Assembly: GCA_014058105.1 (NCBI GenBank)
Contig: JACGCM010002394.1
Coordinates: 2,852,001-2,916,000 of the forward strand
DNA from: Kingdonia uniflora
Lineage: Eukaryota > Streptophyta > Magnoliopsida > Ranunculales > Circaeasteraceae
DNA length: 64,000 nucleotides
Direction of reading: 5' to 3'
This document shows, in pieces, positions 35,219 to 48,495 of the stretch (the stretch's first letter is position 1; each line of letters opens with the position of its first letter). A program made the translations under genes and the position numbers. The notes under the pieces were generated by a model. The model saw only the letters and a program-made list of their open reading frames with translations, was not told the DNA's origin and made no database searches.

Positions 35219-36513
35219 AATAAAATAATAATATGGTCGATATCGATATCGATGAGTTTATATATAGAGATCATTATTATGTTTCGTACAAATTCCGTCT
35301 CGAAAAGCTTGATTATTAGAAGACGCCAGACGGTCTAGCTGGTAAAGTTCATTGGAGTTTTGTAATCAAGGACTCGGGTCGAATCCCATCTGCAATATTT
35401 TGGGGTCTCTTTAACCCCACCGCACCTGATCAGAAACATTTTTGATGATTTAGGCAATTGCTTGGGTTAGCTAAGCTTTACTGTCATACATGAACCCAAT
35501 GGTTAGCACATGAGAGCAAAACCAAGAAAACAATAATATGGTCAATTTCGATGAGTTATATAGAGATAATTATTATGTTTCGCACAAATTCTGTTTCGAA
35601 AAGCTTGATTATTAGAAGACTCCAGACGGTCTAGCTGGTAAAGTTCATTGGAGTGTTGTTATCAACGACCTGGGTCGAATCTGCAATATTTTGGGGTCTC
35701 TTTAACCCCACAGCACACCTGATCAGAAACATTTTCGATGATTTGACAATTGCTTGGGTTAGCTAAGCTTTACTGTCATATATGAACCCAATGGTTAGCA
35801 TATGCGTTCCTGCATGAGAGCAAAACCAAGAAAACAATAATATGGCCGATCTCGACGAGTTATATATATAGAGATCATTATTATGTTTCGCATAAATTCC
35901 ATTTCGAAAAGCTTGATTATTAGAAGACGCCAGACGGTCTAGCTGGTAAAGCTCATTGCAGTGTTGTTATCAAGGACCCGGGGTCGAATCCCATCTGAAA
36001 TATTTTGGGGTCTCTTTAACCCCCCACCGCATCAGAAACATTTTCGATGATTTAGACAATTGCTGACCATTGGGTTAGCTAAGCTTTACTGTCATACATG
36101 AACCCAATGGTTAGCATATGTATATGCGTTCCTGCTTGAGAGCAAAACCAAGAAAACAATAATAAGGTTGCTCTCGATGAGTTATGTATAGAGAGATCAT
36201 AATTATGTTTCACATGAATTCCGTTTCGAAAAGCTTGATTATTAGAAGACGCCAAACGGTCTAGCTGGTAATGTTCATTAGAGTGTTGTTATCAAAGACC
36301 TGGGTCGAATCCCATCTGCAATATTTTGTGGTCTCTTTAACCCCACCGCACCTAATCAGAAATATTTTCAATGATTTAGACAATTGCTGACCATTGGGCT
36401 AGCTAAGCTTAATTTACTCTCGTACATGAACCCAATGGTTAGCATATGCTGGCTCCTATATATAACTCACAGCTCTCATGCGTTCGTGCATGAGAGCAAA
36501 ACCAAGAAGTCTG
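35219..36513 (+). repeat. Four tandem ~300-350-bp units, each with a tRNA-like Pol III promoter
   Basis: Units start at about 35219, 35531, 35835 and 36158. Each contains, in order, a TATATAGAGATCATTATTATG block, GACGGTCTAGCTGGTAAAG (A-box-like), GGTCGAATCC (B-box-like, 50-60 bp later) and TTTTGGGGTCTCTTTAACC. Each finishes with a hairpin made of ACCATTGGGTTAGC and its complement around GAACCCAATGGTTAGC. A shared joint, GAGAGCAAAACCAAGAA, ends each unit. Box spacing fits a tRNA-derived SINE. The units differ by small indels and 5-10% substitutions. Confidence 0.75.
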
Positions 36514-36867
36514 TAATGCTTAGGTTTTGATATGTTTCATGACAACGGTTGCCGATTACTCATTTGGGATCTTTCTATGGGCGACGTCTATTCTATTTCT
36601 CGCAGAGTTAACAACGGCATGCATGTAAAGTATATAAACTCTATAACATGGCACTTAAAATACACAAACTTTCATGTCACCTAATACATTATGTAGAGCC
36701 ATAAATTCGACTCCTTAGTTTATTTAGAAATCAAAAGTATTCGTACACTCGACCCATCTCGCTTTTGCAGTCTTTCATTCTCTCTCTGATTCCAATAATA
36801 TCATAAACAGCTTCTCTAGACACCTTGTAGTTCTTAGAAAATTAAGTAGGAACAAGTTCAGAAAAAA
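36514..36867. other. 3' flank of the XTH gene
   Basis: AT-rich; presumably holds the XTH 3' UTR (minus strand). No other feature. Confidence 0.4.
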
Positions 36868-38977
36868 CTAACGCCAACACTCCGGCGTGAGGGAACGATC
36901 TCTTTTGTAATCGTTACAATAGTTATAAACCATGTAATGCCTTTGCGCCCAATACATAGCAATATATTGCTGCTTGCTTAGGCCTCCATGGCGATAAGGT
37001 GAGGCTGAAACAGGTCGACATGAGGCATAAGAGTAGGCAGAGCATCCGTTTAGTTTAAAATTGGTGTATCTACCAACAAATGGCTGATATTGGTAATTGG
37101 CTTTGTATTTTCCATCTTCGGTTGCCCATGACGAAGCATCCCATATTGAACCGTACACCCACATTGGCCTTAATGGGAAAGTATAAGCACTTTTCTTTTG
37201 ATACCTTCTTATTGGGATATCGTCCACGAAGAATCTGAATCCAAAACATCAAAATAATCATTAGTTAGATCATGTCTATGCCTATAAATATATCCGTCGT
37301 AACGGGTCTTTAACGATCTACCTCTTTTACATATGCAAGCACATCCACTACATTGAAGACACACCAAATTAGTACAATATCTACTGTGTCTTAGCACATA
37401 GTTAGAGGATAATTAACAGATTGGAGGGGCAGATTTTCCTGACAACGCTATAAAATGAACTAACTTCTAGGGTAAAATCTTGGCGTAAAACCGTCAAAAC
37501 TAATCCAAATGCCACCCACCTCACATTTAGGCGCCATAAGAAACATAACCAAATACTGGCCAATATTAAGGACCTCTTTTTATTAGGCCAAAATTATGTT
37601 TCCCTGTTGCTCATATTGCGTGTGGAAGTGGCAAATCAGAAGAGCAAAAAAATAGAGGATCAAACAAATATCAACTATCTCTCACTCTCATGAGTTTGGA
37701 GTAGTTTCAGACTTTATTCCTAGGAGTTTAGTCCACATGGCTTCTGTTTTATTTCATTTGACAGCCTCATTGAAGCTGCCATTTTATTAAAAAGACTCCC
37801 ATGTGTTTTTTGCAGAAATTTTTTTCATCAGAGCTTTTGGAGGAGAAGAGAGTAAAATTACAAGATCTGCACCCCAAGATTTGTTGGAAATTGATGTTTT
37901 TGTTTCTATTCTTTCCAATAAAGGTCCCTCTCCACAAATCTACACTACTAAAATATGTTCCTACTATGTGTTACACAACCACCTAAATATCGGGCCTTAT
38001 ACGTAATAAGGGAATTCTTTCCTAATGAAAAAAAAAAAAAAATGTTGGAGGATCGTAAAATTGCCTAAAACTTATGGGGGTATCCCCAACTAGTCCAAAA
38101 CTAGTTTTGGATTGCAAAGGTATAAATATTACCCTTTTTCATAAAGTACAAACAATATTTAACTTTGTAGTTTACTCCTTTTGATTATAGCAAACTCTGA
38201 TTAGCTTTTGGTTTTGTTTTATTTATGTGGATTAAGATATTTTACTTACATGATCTCATTGGGGCTCCAAAGTATGGCATAATTGTGAAAATTTGCGGTT
38301 GGATCGAACCATAGATGAAACTTCATCTCCCTACCAATGATCTTCCCATCTCCACTCCCTCTTATGTATACATTTGTTTGCAATGTATAAGGCTGCCCAA
38401 ATGTCGTTCCAAGAAACTCAATATCTACTTCGTCATGGAACCCCGGGTGCGCTTCATTATTCGATAACTATTACAAAATATGTAAGAAAAATATTGTAAG
38501 AAAATTAACTAGGTAACATAAATGGAGTAATTAACTACTAATCTTGATTCTTACATAAAATGCAGTTATAACTCCTGCAGTGTAACCTTGTTGTAGCTTA
38601 ATGGATGCGCCAAAATATCCCGATCGAAATGGGACATTTGATTTAAACCCACTTCCTATTCTCGAAAATCGATCAAGTTAGTCCAAATAAAAATAAAAAT
38701 CAAACACCCAGAGTGAAATATGTATATAAGAGTTACATTAGTCCAAACACATGAATTGAACTTAGGCCATAAAAATACCTGTATTTTTATCAAGCCAAAT
38801 AGTCAAAGAGTTTTCATTATCAACTCTTTGATGTTGAGGACCCCATAAGTTTCTAAACCCATGATAGAAACTTGTAGTCCTAAACTTAGAACTTGGATAA
38901 TAACCAGGTGAGACATTAGCATTGGTTGAAGCTGCAACAATGAAGATGATCCCAAGAGAAAGAAATAGATGAGCCAT
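36868..38977 (-). CDS. XTH: Xyloglucan endotransglucosylase/hydrolase, group III (XTH31/32-like)
   Basis: Four exons on the minus strand: 38977-38779, 38655-38555, 38467-38250 and 37234-36868. All introns are GT-AG and phases agree. They give 294 residues, normal for the family. A signal peptide covers about 1-20 ([17 protein letters not shown]). The GH16 active site [10 protein letters not shown] has nucleophile Glu113 and acid/base Glu117. The following [17 protein letters not shown] and [10 protein letters not shown] are typical of the XTH31/32 subgroup, members of which hydrolyse rather than graft xyloglucan. The C-terminal XET domain ends [16 protein letters not shown] with its cysteines present. 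The enzyme would act in the cell wall on xyloglucan during expansion or remodelling. The copy appears intact. Subgroup placement is from motif memory, not a tree. Confidence 0.92.
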
Positions 38978-40266
38978 GAAGATCTAACTCTTTTTGTGAA
39001 AGAGAGTGAGAGAGAAGGGGAGAATGATTGTGATCTTAAATGCAAAGAAGAAGGGGTAGGGGAGTATTTGAAATAGTATGGTAGATGTACATATTGGTGG
39101 GACCAAATGGGATGCATGATAAGAGAGTAGAAATCCAAATACTTGGTGATGATAAATATAGAATGAATTTTTTTTAAAATTCTAGGGTTTCATGGAAAGT
39201 GTTGTAACAAGTAGCAAGTACTTGAACAGTGTTGAATTACTACAATTCTGTCTCTACTTTTATTTTTGGAAGAGAAAAATAAATGTTTGGGTGAGAGAGA
39301 AAAAGTGTAGGAAGGAGTAGTGGTACAATGGTAGATGAGTTTCTCTTTAATGGGTGTGCCTGTATTGTGTTATATTGTATGTATGTGTCTGTAGTGTCTG
39401 CGACTCTACGCAAATGCTTGGATTATTGCTGAAGATGATCACATTGATAGCAACATGCATTTCTGTCATGCCCTTTAAAACCAAAAAAGGAAAAACGTGA
39501 CTGATTATAGTTGTATAATATTGCATGATTGTTTCTTCTCTTTTTTGGTTTTGGGATGTCAAAATGTACTCCGGTCCTAACTATCGGCGTGCAGATCCGA
39601 TTGGAAGCATTATGAGATCCTGCAAGCTCGCAAAGGTTTAAATAAAATATACAAAAATTTACTGTTTTATGGTGAATGTTTGTGCGAATTCTGCAAAAAT
39701 TATGCCACTAGTTCTTCGTGTAAACGAAAACTTCTTTTCCTGCAAGAAAAAAAGTTGTAGCAGTTTGCTTAATTTTAAGGCAAGAAACATCCTAAAACAA
39801 ATTCTCCCGAGAGAGATTTTGGCGTGAGAAAAAGCGCAGGGTAACCTTAACATTCCATTCGTACTATGGCAAAAATTCTCATATTAGCATGGTATGCACC
39901 AAATTATAGAGCAAGAACTGTTGTGTCGGTTAACTATAGCTTATATGAGTGAGTAATGTTATGAGATGTGATGCAAGATTTGACATCTTGGCCGACAGAA
40001 TAACAAATTTAAAGGACTACGACTGTGTACCTCTAAAATTTCATTTATTATTCTAAAGAGGTGTTAATTGCATGGGGTTCCTACTAAGAAAAATAAATAA
40101 ACAGTTGATTTGGGCTCCACACTCGGATCTCGCCAATGCACTTGATGAACAGTGTTTATGATATCAAAAACCGGTAGCCCCGGAGGTTGGGCTCCCTGCT
40201 AAAGTTGGGCTAACATAATGATCGTGTTGGAAATCGAGCTAGCTAATCCCAATCCTACACTAAGAA
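38978..40266. other. XTH promoter side and intergenic sequence
   Basis: On the minus strand a CT-rich leader precedes the XTH ATG, and CTATATTTATC (plus 39152-39161) about 175 bp upstream could be its TATA box. Farther out nothing is recognisable until the MITE at 40267. Confidence 0.35.
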
Positions 40267-41373
40267 TAGGGTTGGCAATTTAACCCGCCCCGTTGGAGCC
40301 CCGCCCTTAATGAGGCGGGTTTGGTATGACTATAGCGGGTATGGGGCGGGTTTGGTTTTAGACTCAAATAAATGGGGCCCCATCACCCGACCCAGTTATA
40401 AATAATATATCTTGAATACCCTTAAGTTAAACCTAATTCTAAAAACATGTTAGTTAAGTCCAGCATCATGTTTCCTCTCCTGTCTTCATTTCAACCTCCA
40501 GCCTCCTGTGTTCTGTCATCAACTTCTCTTCATTTCAACCTCGAAACAACATTCTTCATCAAACTAACTTTTATTTGTAGCTCAAGTTAAGTGAATGTTC
40601 TGATTTTAATGGATTTATGATGAAACTCACATTCTTCTTTTAATAAGAAGATTTTGGATTTATCTTTATTTCTTTCCTCAGAGATCAAAACAAAGAAAAG
40701 AAGAAGTAAAAGAAGAGATCTTTGTTTGAAAGGTATCAATTCTCTCTTTCAGAATCAATTGGTATTCTCATCCCTTTTGATTACTACTACTACTTGCTTT
40801 CATTAAAAATATTGTAAATTTTTAATTTTTAGTTTTAAGTTAGAATTCTTCAAACCCCATTTCCCCATTTTACTCAACTGGTGACTCATTTCATTTCTTA
40901 CCAATTTTGATCATCTATGTACCAGTATTTATTTTTATTTATGTACTTCATCATTACAATCGGTATGAGACTCAATTCAATTTCAAACCCAAAATAACAT
41001 TCTTCACCAAACTAACTTTCATTTTCAACAATTTTATTGAAAAATGGCTTTCATCAAACCTCACACCAATCTTATGATGTCAAATGTTTTTATTTTTCTC
41101 GTCTGAATCGCATCCCATCTTTGGTGTATTAATAATACCTGTATTTCTTTAGAGTCATGTAAAACTTAGATTTTGTTGACAACATTAAATAACACTGTAT
41201 CAAACATATAGATTTTTAAACGGGTGTTAAACGGGTTTGGTATAGGTAAATTTAAACGGGGCGGGTTTGGGTATTCCCCATTTAAGTTAAATGGTATTGG
41301 GGCGGGTTTGGGGGTAGGGTAATTTGGCGGGTATGGGGATGGTATTACTCCACCCGACCCATTGCCAGCCCTA
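40267..41373. mobile_element. 1.1-kb non-autonomous hAT-type element
   Basis: Ends TAGGGTTGGCAAT and (complement) TAGGGCTGGCAAT match at 12 of 13 bases. Flanks ACTAAGAA and GCCAAGAA agree at 6 of 8, the expected 8-bp hAT duplication. Subterminal regions on both sides are packed with GCGGGTTTGG/CCAAACCCGCC. There is no transposase frame. A diverged reverse-oriented copy lies at 47280-48495. Confidence 0.7.
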
Positions 41374-41724
41374 GCCAAGAACAATACGCGGAATCGCCGA
41401 AACTAAAAATTAGCCAACGGAAATCAACCGCAAGATTTACCCGGGGGAAGGAAGGGGAAAACCCTTTCGGATAAAAAGTCACTTCCACACGAACAATCTA
41501 CTAATCAATCAAAGGTTATTACAATCGATCTCTCTCTCCTAAGCTTCAATGAAATTTTTTAAACCCTAGCTTTTTCTCTTTAGGATTAATTTACATTAGA
41601 TTACATAATAACACTCTAAGTATCCCTTATATACTTGGTAAGACTTTACATGAGCGCTCAAAGTACGTATCACGAGGTAGGTCAACGATGTCAAAATAAC
41701 ACCCAAACAATTTTTAGATTGAGA

Positions 41725-41844
41725 CATGCTCGAGCATGGCTTTTCATGTTCAAACATGAAGGCTCTGACCCATTTTTTCTTCTCATGTTTGAATATGCCA
41801 AAGCCATGTTCGAACATGATGCCTCTGACTCATGCTCGAACATG
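41725..41844. repeat. Cluster of five CATG(C/T)TCGA-type palindromes
   Basis: CATGCTCGAGCATG (41725), CATGTTCAAACATG (41745), CATGTTTGAATATG (41784), CATGTTCGAACATG (41805) and CATGCTCGAACATG (41831), separated by about 10-30 bp, with GGCTCTGACCCATT/GCCTCTGACTCAT between some. The variants are single CG-to-CA/TG changes of one palindrome. Confidence 0.75.
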
Positions 41845-43019
41845 AACTTCAGAAATATCATATTCTCTTCTTAAACCTTCGTCTTCTGTAGTCCCATTTG
41901 TTCTTGGGCTACAAAATCTTTGGACTGATTGAGGTGAGTATTTGATAGATTGACGGTATGTATCTCTTTTGGCCGCACACCACGTCATGCACAAGAGCTG
42001 CTAGGGTTTGCTGCTACAATGTTTTTTTTTAGGGGGGGGGGGGAGGAAGATTCTCTAAAATGGGACCTTAGTTCTATATTTATAGGCATCCATTTACTAT
42101 GGCTATTTGCCCTATATTATTTTATTCCTCTTGTACCCTCCCGACATTCGGATTTATATTGGAAATGTCTTGATAGTCCTTGCTTTTATGGGAGTTATCT
42201 CTAAGTAGCAAGCCGTCCTTGGTGGGTCACTTATCTTTGATTTAACATTGGCTTGCTAAGAACAAGATTCGTCCTATCTTGACAATCCGCGCATGTTCCT
42301 AAATCTCCGACCCTCATTCATCCCACAAACTCCAATGAACATCCACGAACACTAATTCAAGTTCATTACTCAACAGGTGACATTAGGCATGACCCATGAC
42401 CAACAATCTTATTACAATATTCGAGCGTGATTACCTCTAAACTCGAAAACCACACTATATGAAGGGTAAATTTCATGAAATCTCCATAAAATAATAGAGC
42501 AAGAATATAACAACTTTAATGATAAGATATATCGATAGAGCACTGCGATTAACTAATGATTTTTTTAACCTTTACCCACCACTGCAATTCTCAACTAAAT
42601 GTCGACACTTCTATTTTACAAAATGTTTAATTCTCATTTCAAATAGTATTACTAAAAATGGGGTAGTCTTGTGGTACAACATTGTATAATTGTCCTTGAG
42701 AAATGAGATATTGAACTGCGTATTTAGATACATATACTAGCAAAAGTAATTTGAGGGGCACGCCAAAATTTCAACTACACATCAATTTTATTTTTTTAGC
42801 TAGAGGTATCAGTACCATTTGACCAGACCGTCAATTTCCATCTAGGTCCTCCAAGGCTCGTGCAATAGCCTACAAACCACACGAATCAGGCAAGCCGGTA
42901 CAAGACCAACCTCAAACCCCACAAGTGGTGACCTTCAATTTGAGCAAAATGTTTCTTTCATAAGGTACAAAATCATAATTCAAAGTCATAGTTATTCTGT
43001 AACACAAATAGTATGAATG
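41845..43019. other. Interval with degraded repeats, no gene
   Basis: A T8G10 run lies at 42021-42044. A copy of the GAGGTATC...CTCGTGCAATA repeat also found at 10813 lies at 42803-42870. The segment 41374-41560 continues the sequence broken by the hAT element. No gene is supported. Confidence 0.35.
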
Positions 43020-46000
43020 CTATTTATCGGTAAACCTTAGATTTATTATATACTAGGAAGCATTACAAAAGTGGTCTTGTCTCCCTTAAGGGCGTCATGA
43101 AGCCACCAAGGGGGGCAACCACACCAAGTCATATTATTGATATCAGCCATAGGCCTAGTTGCAATCTTACGAGCTACTGGATTTGTATTGCGAGGTACAT
43201 ACATAATACAAATATTATCAAAATGACAAATAATGGGCTAAACTGTCCTGCAAGATTGCTCACAAAACTACCGCACTTCCATTCTGACAAAAAATTAAAT
43301 TAATTGCTTCTTTATCTATTTCAATGATGACCTTCTTTATTCCTCGTTCCTTGGCCCAGTGGACTCCACCCAGTACGGCTAGTGCTTCGCCTTCTTTAAT
43401 GGCTGCAAATCTGCAGGTTGAAGCTCGAGCAGCACCAAATTCATTAACATCATTTTGATGTACTAAGCCAATACCATTGAACAATTTATCTTTACAAAAT
43501 GAAGAATCAACATTAATCGTTTCCCAACCAGAGGTTGGGATACTCCAAGGTACCTTGATAGTATAACTTTCCTCTCGTCTACATGGTTCCTTTAAAATAA
43601 TTTTGTTAATAGCATTAAAGATATGTAATGGATTTTAAGGTTTATTTTGAAAAACAAATTCACAACTAGCCTTCCATATCATCTAATAAATCGTAAGTGT
43701 CACAAAGGTCCAAAGTTCACGGCTAATCGTGAGGCAGTTTTATCCACCAGAAAATTGATTCGTTAACATCGATGTGTGCAAACAGATGGAGTAGACAATC
43801 AAACTCAGTGCCAAACAAGATTACCCTCGTAAAAGAACATTCAAGAAAAAGGTGGTGAAGGGTTTCAGTTGGAAAAGAACACATAAGGCATGAGATATCA
43901 TATATATTCATTTGCCCTGCAAGTTTTGCTCTACAAGGTACCATATGTCAGAGACATTTCCATCCAAACATACTTTGAGCCCTAGGAGTTGCTTTATTTT
44001 TCCAACTATTCCAAAGTCGCCCAGGGGGCCAATTAAGATTTTCCATTTGGGGTCCTGACATGATTGCCCGGTAAGAAAATTTAATTGAGAACTTCCCATC
44101 CTTGGAAGGGCACCATTAAGTTTATCTATACCCCCTTGTGTGGGGATAAAGATGCGTGAAATGTGATCGATTGAGGTCTCATCATACCACTGTTGTAATT
44201 CCTTAATACGCCATATTTTCAGGGCTGGGTCAATGAAATGACTAACAGACTGGGGTCTCGCATCCTCATGAAGGTCAGGCCAGGGATCAAGTTTTTTGCA
44301 TTGCCCGAGGGGATCCAGTTATCCTCCCAAAATTTAATCTGACTCTTGGTTTTCACTTTCCAACATGAGTTGTCTTTTACCGCGTTAATAACTGAATTAA
44401 TACCTCTCAAAGTCTAGGAGGCATCTTTTTTCTTCTATGCCTGGAAAATGTCACAATTGGGAAAATATTTTGCTTTTATGATTTTGTCCCAAATATTGTG
44501 TTGATTTTGATGGAGTCTTCAGACAAGTTTTAAAAAGTGTGCTTCATTTGTGGAACTTGCCTCTCGTTTCCCCAGGCCACCCTTACGTTTAAGGCGACAA
44601 ACTTCCTTCCACTTCTTAAGATACAAAGTATTCTTGTTCTCATCCCGTTTCCCCCACCAAAAATCTCGCTAGAGAGCATTAATATTTTTGCATGTCAATA
44701 TTGGGAGGGAGAAACATGAAATTTGGTATGAAAAAGATAGCCGAAGTGATTGATTCGATCAGAGCCGTTCTTCCAATCTTAGACAGTAACTTACCTCTCC
44801 AGGTCTGTAAACGGTTCAAAATTCTATCCCCAATAACCTGAAAAGTTTGAGCTTTGAATCTGCGGAGAAATAGATGGGTTCTAAGATATCGCTCATTTGA
44901 CTTCATGGTCACTTTAAGGATTCGAGCAATAAGTCGACAGAGTCTATGGGGGAGATTGTTGCTGAAGAAGACTCCAGATTTATTGAGGTTTAACTATTGG
45001 CCAATCGCTTCACAAAAAAAATTAAGGATGTCTTTGAGCTCATAGGCTTCTACCCAGTCAGCACGACAGAAAAAGAGGCAATTTCATCTGCAAAAAGGAC
45101 ATGAAAGGCAAGGGGCCCTTCTAGAAACTTTGATTCCATGGATCTTGTTATCCAACTCTTTCACACTCAGAGCTCTAGAGAGCCCCTCCATAAGAATGAT
45201 AAACAATGAGGATAGTGGGTTCCCATGCCATAGTACTCTAGTTGGAGTAAAAAATCCATGGGAGAACCCATTAAGAAGAACATAGTATCACATTATGGAG
45301 AAATATTGTTCAATCCACTGGCACCACTCTTTATCAAACCTAAGATTCTCCATAGTTTAAATAAAAGTACTCCATTTAATTATGTCATAAGCCTTGGACA
45401 TGTCCAGTTTGATACCCATTAAGCTCGTTCGTCCCTTCTTCCTCTTCATCATATGAAAAAGTATTTGTGCTCCTAGCACATTATCTAAGATTTGGCGACC
45501 CCTCACAAAAATATTCTGAAACGGGGAAATAATTTTGTCTAAAAGAGGTATAAGACGAGTGGAGAGGATTTTGGATATGATCTTGTAGGTCGCGTTGTAC
45601 AGACTAATCGAGCGAATCTGGTTATTGCAATTTGGAAGCGTTCTTAAGAATCATCACAACTTAAATGGCATTGATATGTTTTAGTATAAAACTGGACCAG
45701 AAGAAACTTGTGACCATATTGTAGATATCGTCGCCAACAATATCCTGAAGTATCAAAAATTCATTCTTCATTTTTATTTTTTAACCAATCAATAGAGTTC
45801 CTTTTTCTCTGTGAAATGGTTTGCAAATGGAAAACTTTGTATTATGATCACCATCATTAAGCCAATTGGCTCATGATTTTTGACGCCAAAATATTTTTTC
45901 CCTAAACTGAAGTTCATCCGGATCCGTAAAGAGTTCAAACTCCCATTGGGTATTGGTCTCACTTTGGGGAAGTTCAAACATTTTTGATCTCCTCTTTTAA

Positions 46001-46842
46001 AACAATAATTTTATTTGGGATGTGTCTAAAAAAATTTCCTATTCCAATTTTGAAGGCCATATTTTGTATTTAAGAGTTTTCCTTTGCCGAGTTGTTCCGG
46101 GGAACCTCTTTCTTGGGATTGCGAAAGCTGTTAAATCAAATGATGAAATTGATGTTCGTTGGTCCACATGGTCTGGAAACAAAAATATTTGCCTAAGGTC
46201 GATGTCTTTGGAGTTGTATAAAGGCATATATATATAGGAGTATGGTCCGAGCCAATAGCTGGTAAATGAAAAGGCTTAGCTTCAGGGAAGATAAACATTC
46301 AATCAGTATTGGCAAGACTATAATCAAGTATTTCCCTAATATTTGCCCATCTACGACGTTGATTATTCCAAGTAAAAGGATTACCTGAAAAACCCAGATC
46401 GATGAGATCCGAGTTTTGTATTATCTCATTTGCATAAGCACTCCTGTCGAGCTTGAATAGTTTCCCTACAAAATTTTCAGCATCTTCGTAAATAGTATTG
46501 AAATTTCCCATTATCATCCATGGGCATGCGCAAACATTTGTTGTCACCTCCACTAGCCGCCAACTCTTATTCTTATCTCGATGATATGGGTTTCCATAAA
46601 ATAAGGAGGTCATCCAGTGTGTTCTAGATGGTTCATACTTAACCATTATGTTAACAAAAATTAAATGTTGTCTATCACTTCGATATATATATATTTTCCA
46701 CATGACACAAATACCTCCAGATCTACCAGTAACGCCTGTCACCAGAATATCAAACCAGTTCGGGTATTTGAGTTTCTTAACCAAAACATGTATCTCTGTA
46801 GAGGATTTTTTGGCTTTGCTCAAAAATAATATCCCCATTTGA
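43020..46842 (-). pseudogene. L1-type LINE, 5' truncated, minus strand
   Basis: From 46838 to 46299 lies an apurinic-endonuclease domain (GVTGRSGGICVMW ... SDLIDLGFSGNPFTW ... LDYSLANTD). Reverse transcriptase follows between about 45700 and 44680, with NPLSSLFIILMEGLSRAL and later RLQTWRGKLLSKIGRTALIE. Next are a W..G..IKFWEDNWIP segment (44410-44219), a zf-RVT zinc region CLMCSFPTETLHHLFLEC (43944-43723) and an RNase H domain (about 43560-43110). ORF1 is absent. The copy is dead: the endonuclease GDFN motif is GNFN (46505 region), the ETK motif is changed, and the YADD-type site in RT is interrupted by a stop. Confidence 0.75.
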
Positions 46843-47279
46843 GGATCGAATAAGCTCCATAAGGTGTTAAATTTCCGTCGGTCGACCCAAACCTCGGCAA
46901 TTCTAAGCGATTAGTTTCGTAATGGCCCGGGTGGTCTCCGTGGAGCCACCCGAGCCCTAGAGTAATGGTTTAACAAGCGATATGTGTGTCGAATACAAGT
47001 AATTGAGAGAGAGGTAGAATGGCGCACCATGAGAGTAAGGCATGTGGGTACTAGCGTGATGTGACTGAGATGGTATATAAGACTCTCCAATTACTGCCTC
47101 TTATCTCAGCTGTCAACCAATCACTCGAGATGTTATCACATGTGGATAATGGAGAGACTGTATATAATACTGGCGTAACTATGTCTGTACCTGAGAAACT
47201 AGACTAATTGTCAAAGAACTTATGGTTCCTGTTGGGCTACCTGTTTTCCCCAAGAACTGATAGAGTGAAGACACAATCT
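46843..47279. other. Interval between LINE and MITE, one GC-rich hairpin
   Basis: Contains the perfect-stem hairpin at 46924-46956 (GGGTGG/CCACCC with outer GCC pairs). The rest shows no gene. Confidence 0.35.
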
Positions 47280-48495
47280 GAATCTCCCCGAGTTGTACCA
47301 TCCCCATAGCCACCAAATTACTCCTCCCCCAATCCTGCCTCAATACTATTTAACTTAAATTGGGAATACCCAAACCTCGCCCCTTTAAAATTTGCTTATA
47401 CCAAACATACCCCAACACCTGCTTAGTACCCGTTTATCCTAAGTGGGGATCCCCAAGCTTGTCCCGCAGACCCGCCCCATTTATGAAATTTTACAAAAAT
47501 TTAGAAATTACATATACAAAAAAAAAACTAAATCAGGTGTACACACACAAGAAAAATTAACAAACATACATAAGAGAATACAAATATTAGATAATTATAA
47601 GTTAAAACTAGGAAGAACTTCATGTTTCTCACAAAAATTAACATGGTTAAGTCTTAAAGTTGGTATTTGGGACCAATATTTTCAAAGCTAGTGAGTACAG
47701 AGCTGTTAATATATGAGAAGAATATAATCATCCATATAAAACCATATTGAGTATCTTATCCAATAAAGCTTTGTTAATCTAATGAATAGATGATATATCA
47801 GAGGAAGAAGACATAGTAGGTAATAGGAAAATCAAGCAAACCCTACTGGGTGTTAAAATCTTGATCAATTCTAGGGTTTTGAGCAATTGGGTATCAATAA
47901 TTTGACTGAGCAAAACAACACTTTAGAATCGCATAAGAGCTCTACAAAAAACAGTGCAGTAGAGTACAAAATACCCTTTTAGAATAAACCAACCCTTGAT
48001 TCACAAAAGAGCTCTCAATCTTTACTGACATTAAACCAAAAACTTACCAATTGAGCAAAAAACTTACCCTTAAAATCTACGAAGAACAAGTTTGAGATAA
48101 TTCTTGAATAGAATAGGAAGAAACAAGCTGAGGATCAGAGGCAATTTAATCCTCACTTGAGCCAGCTAGTATAGTTGGCCTGTATAGATCCATTACAATC
48201 ATAATACTCACTTGAGTCACAACTGAAAATATCCAATTTAAATAGGTCTGGATTCAAAATATAAGAAGAAGAGAAGCTGATGATAAAGTACATACTGATG
48301 GAAGATTGGAAGTTGAAATGAAGACATGAGGAAGTAACATGTCTTCATAATTATGTTTAACTTTTAAGGGTATTCAGGTCATATCCTGTATAACTGGGTC
48401 GGATGACGGGGCCTCATTTATTTGAACCTAAAACCAAACCCGCCCCATTAAATAAATGGGTTTTTTTAACCAAACCTGCCCTAATAACTTTTAAG
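47280..48495. mobile_element. Second copy of the hAT-type element, reversed and diverged
   Basis: Blocks such as TTTAACTTAAATTGGGAATACCCAAACC (complement at 41280), TAAGGGTATTCAG and AACTGGGTCGG match 40267-41373 in reverse orientation. The ends are worn, so boundaries are accurate only to about 20 bp. Its right edge abuts Copia protease sequence. Confidence 0.55.

Noticed and set aside
35219..36513. CRISPR-like regular repeats
   Set aside because: Units are 300-350 bp and nearly identical throughout, with no short repeat/unique spacer pattern; eukaryotic context.
46924..46956. Possible microRNA precursor hairpin
   Set aside because: Stem is too short (about 14 bp) for a plant precursor and lies in repeat flank.
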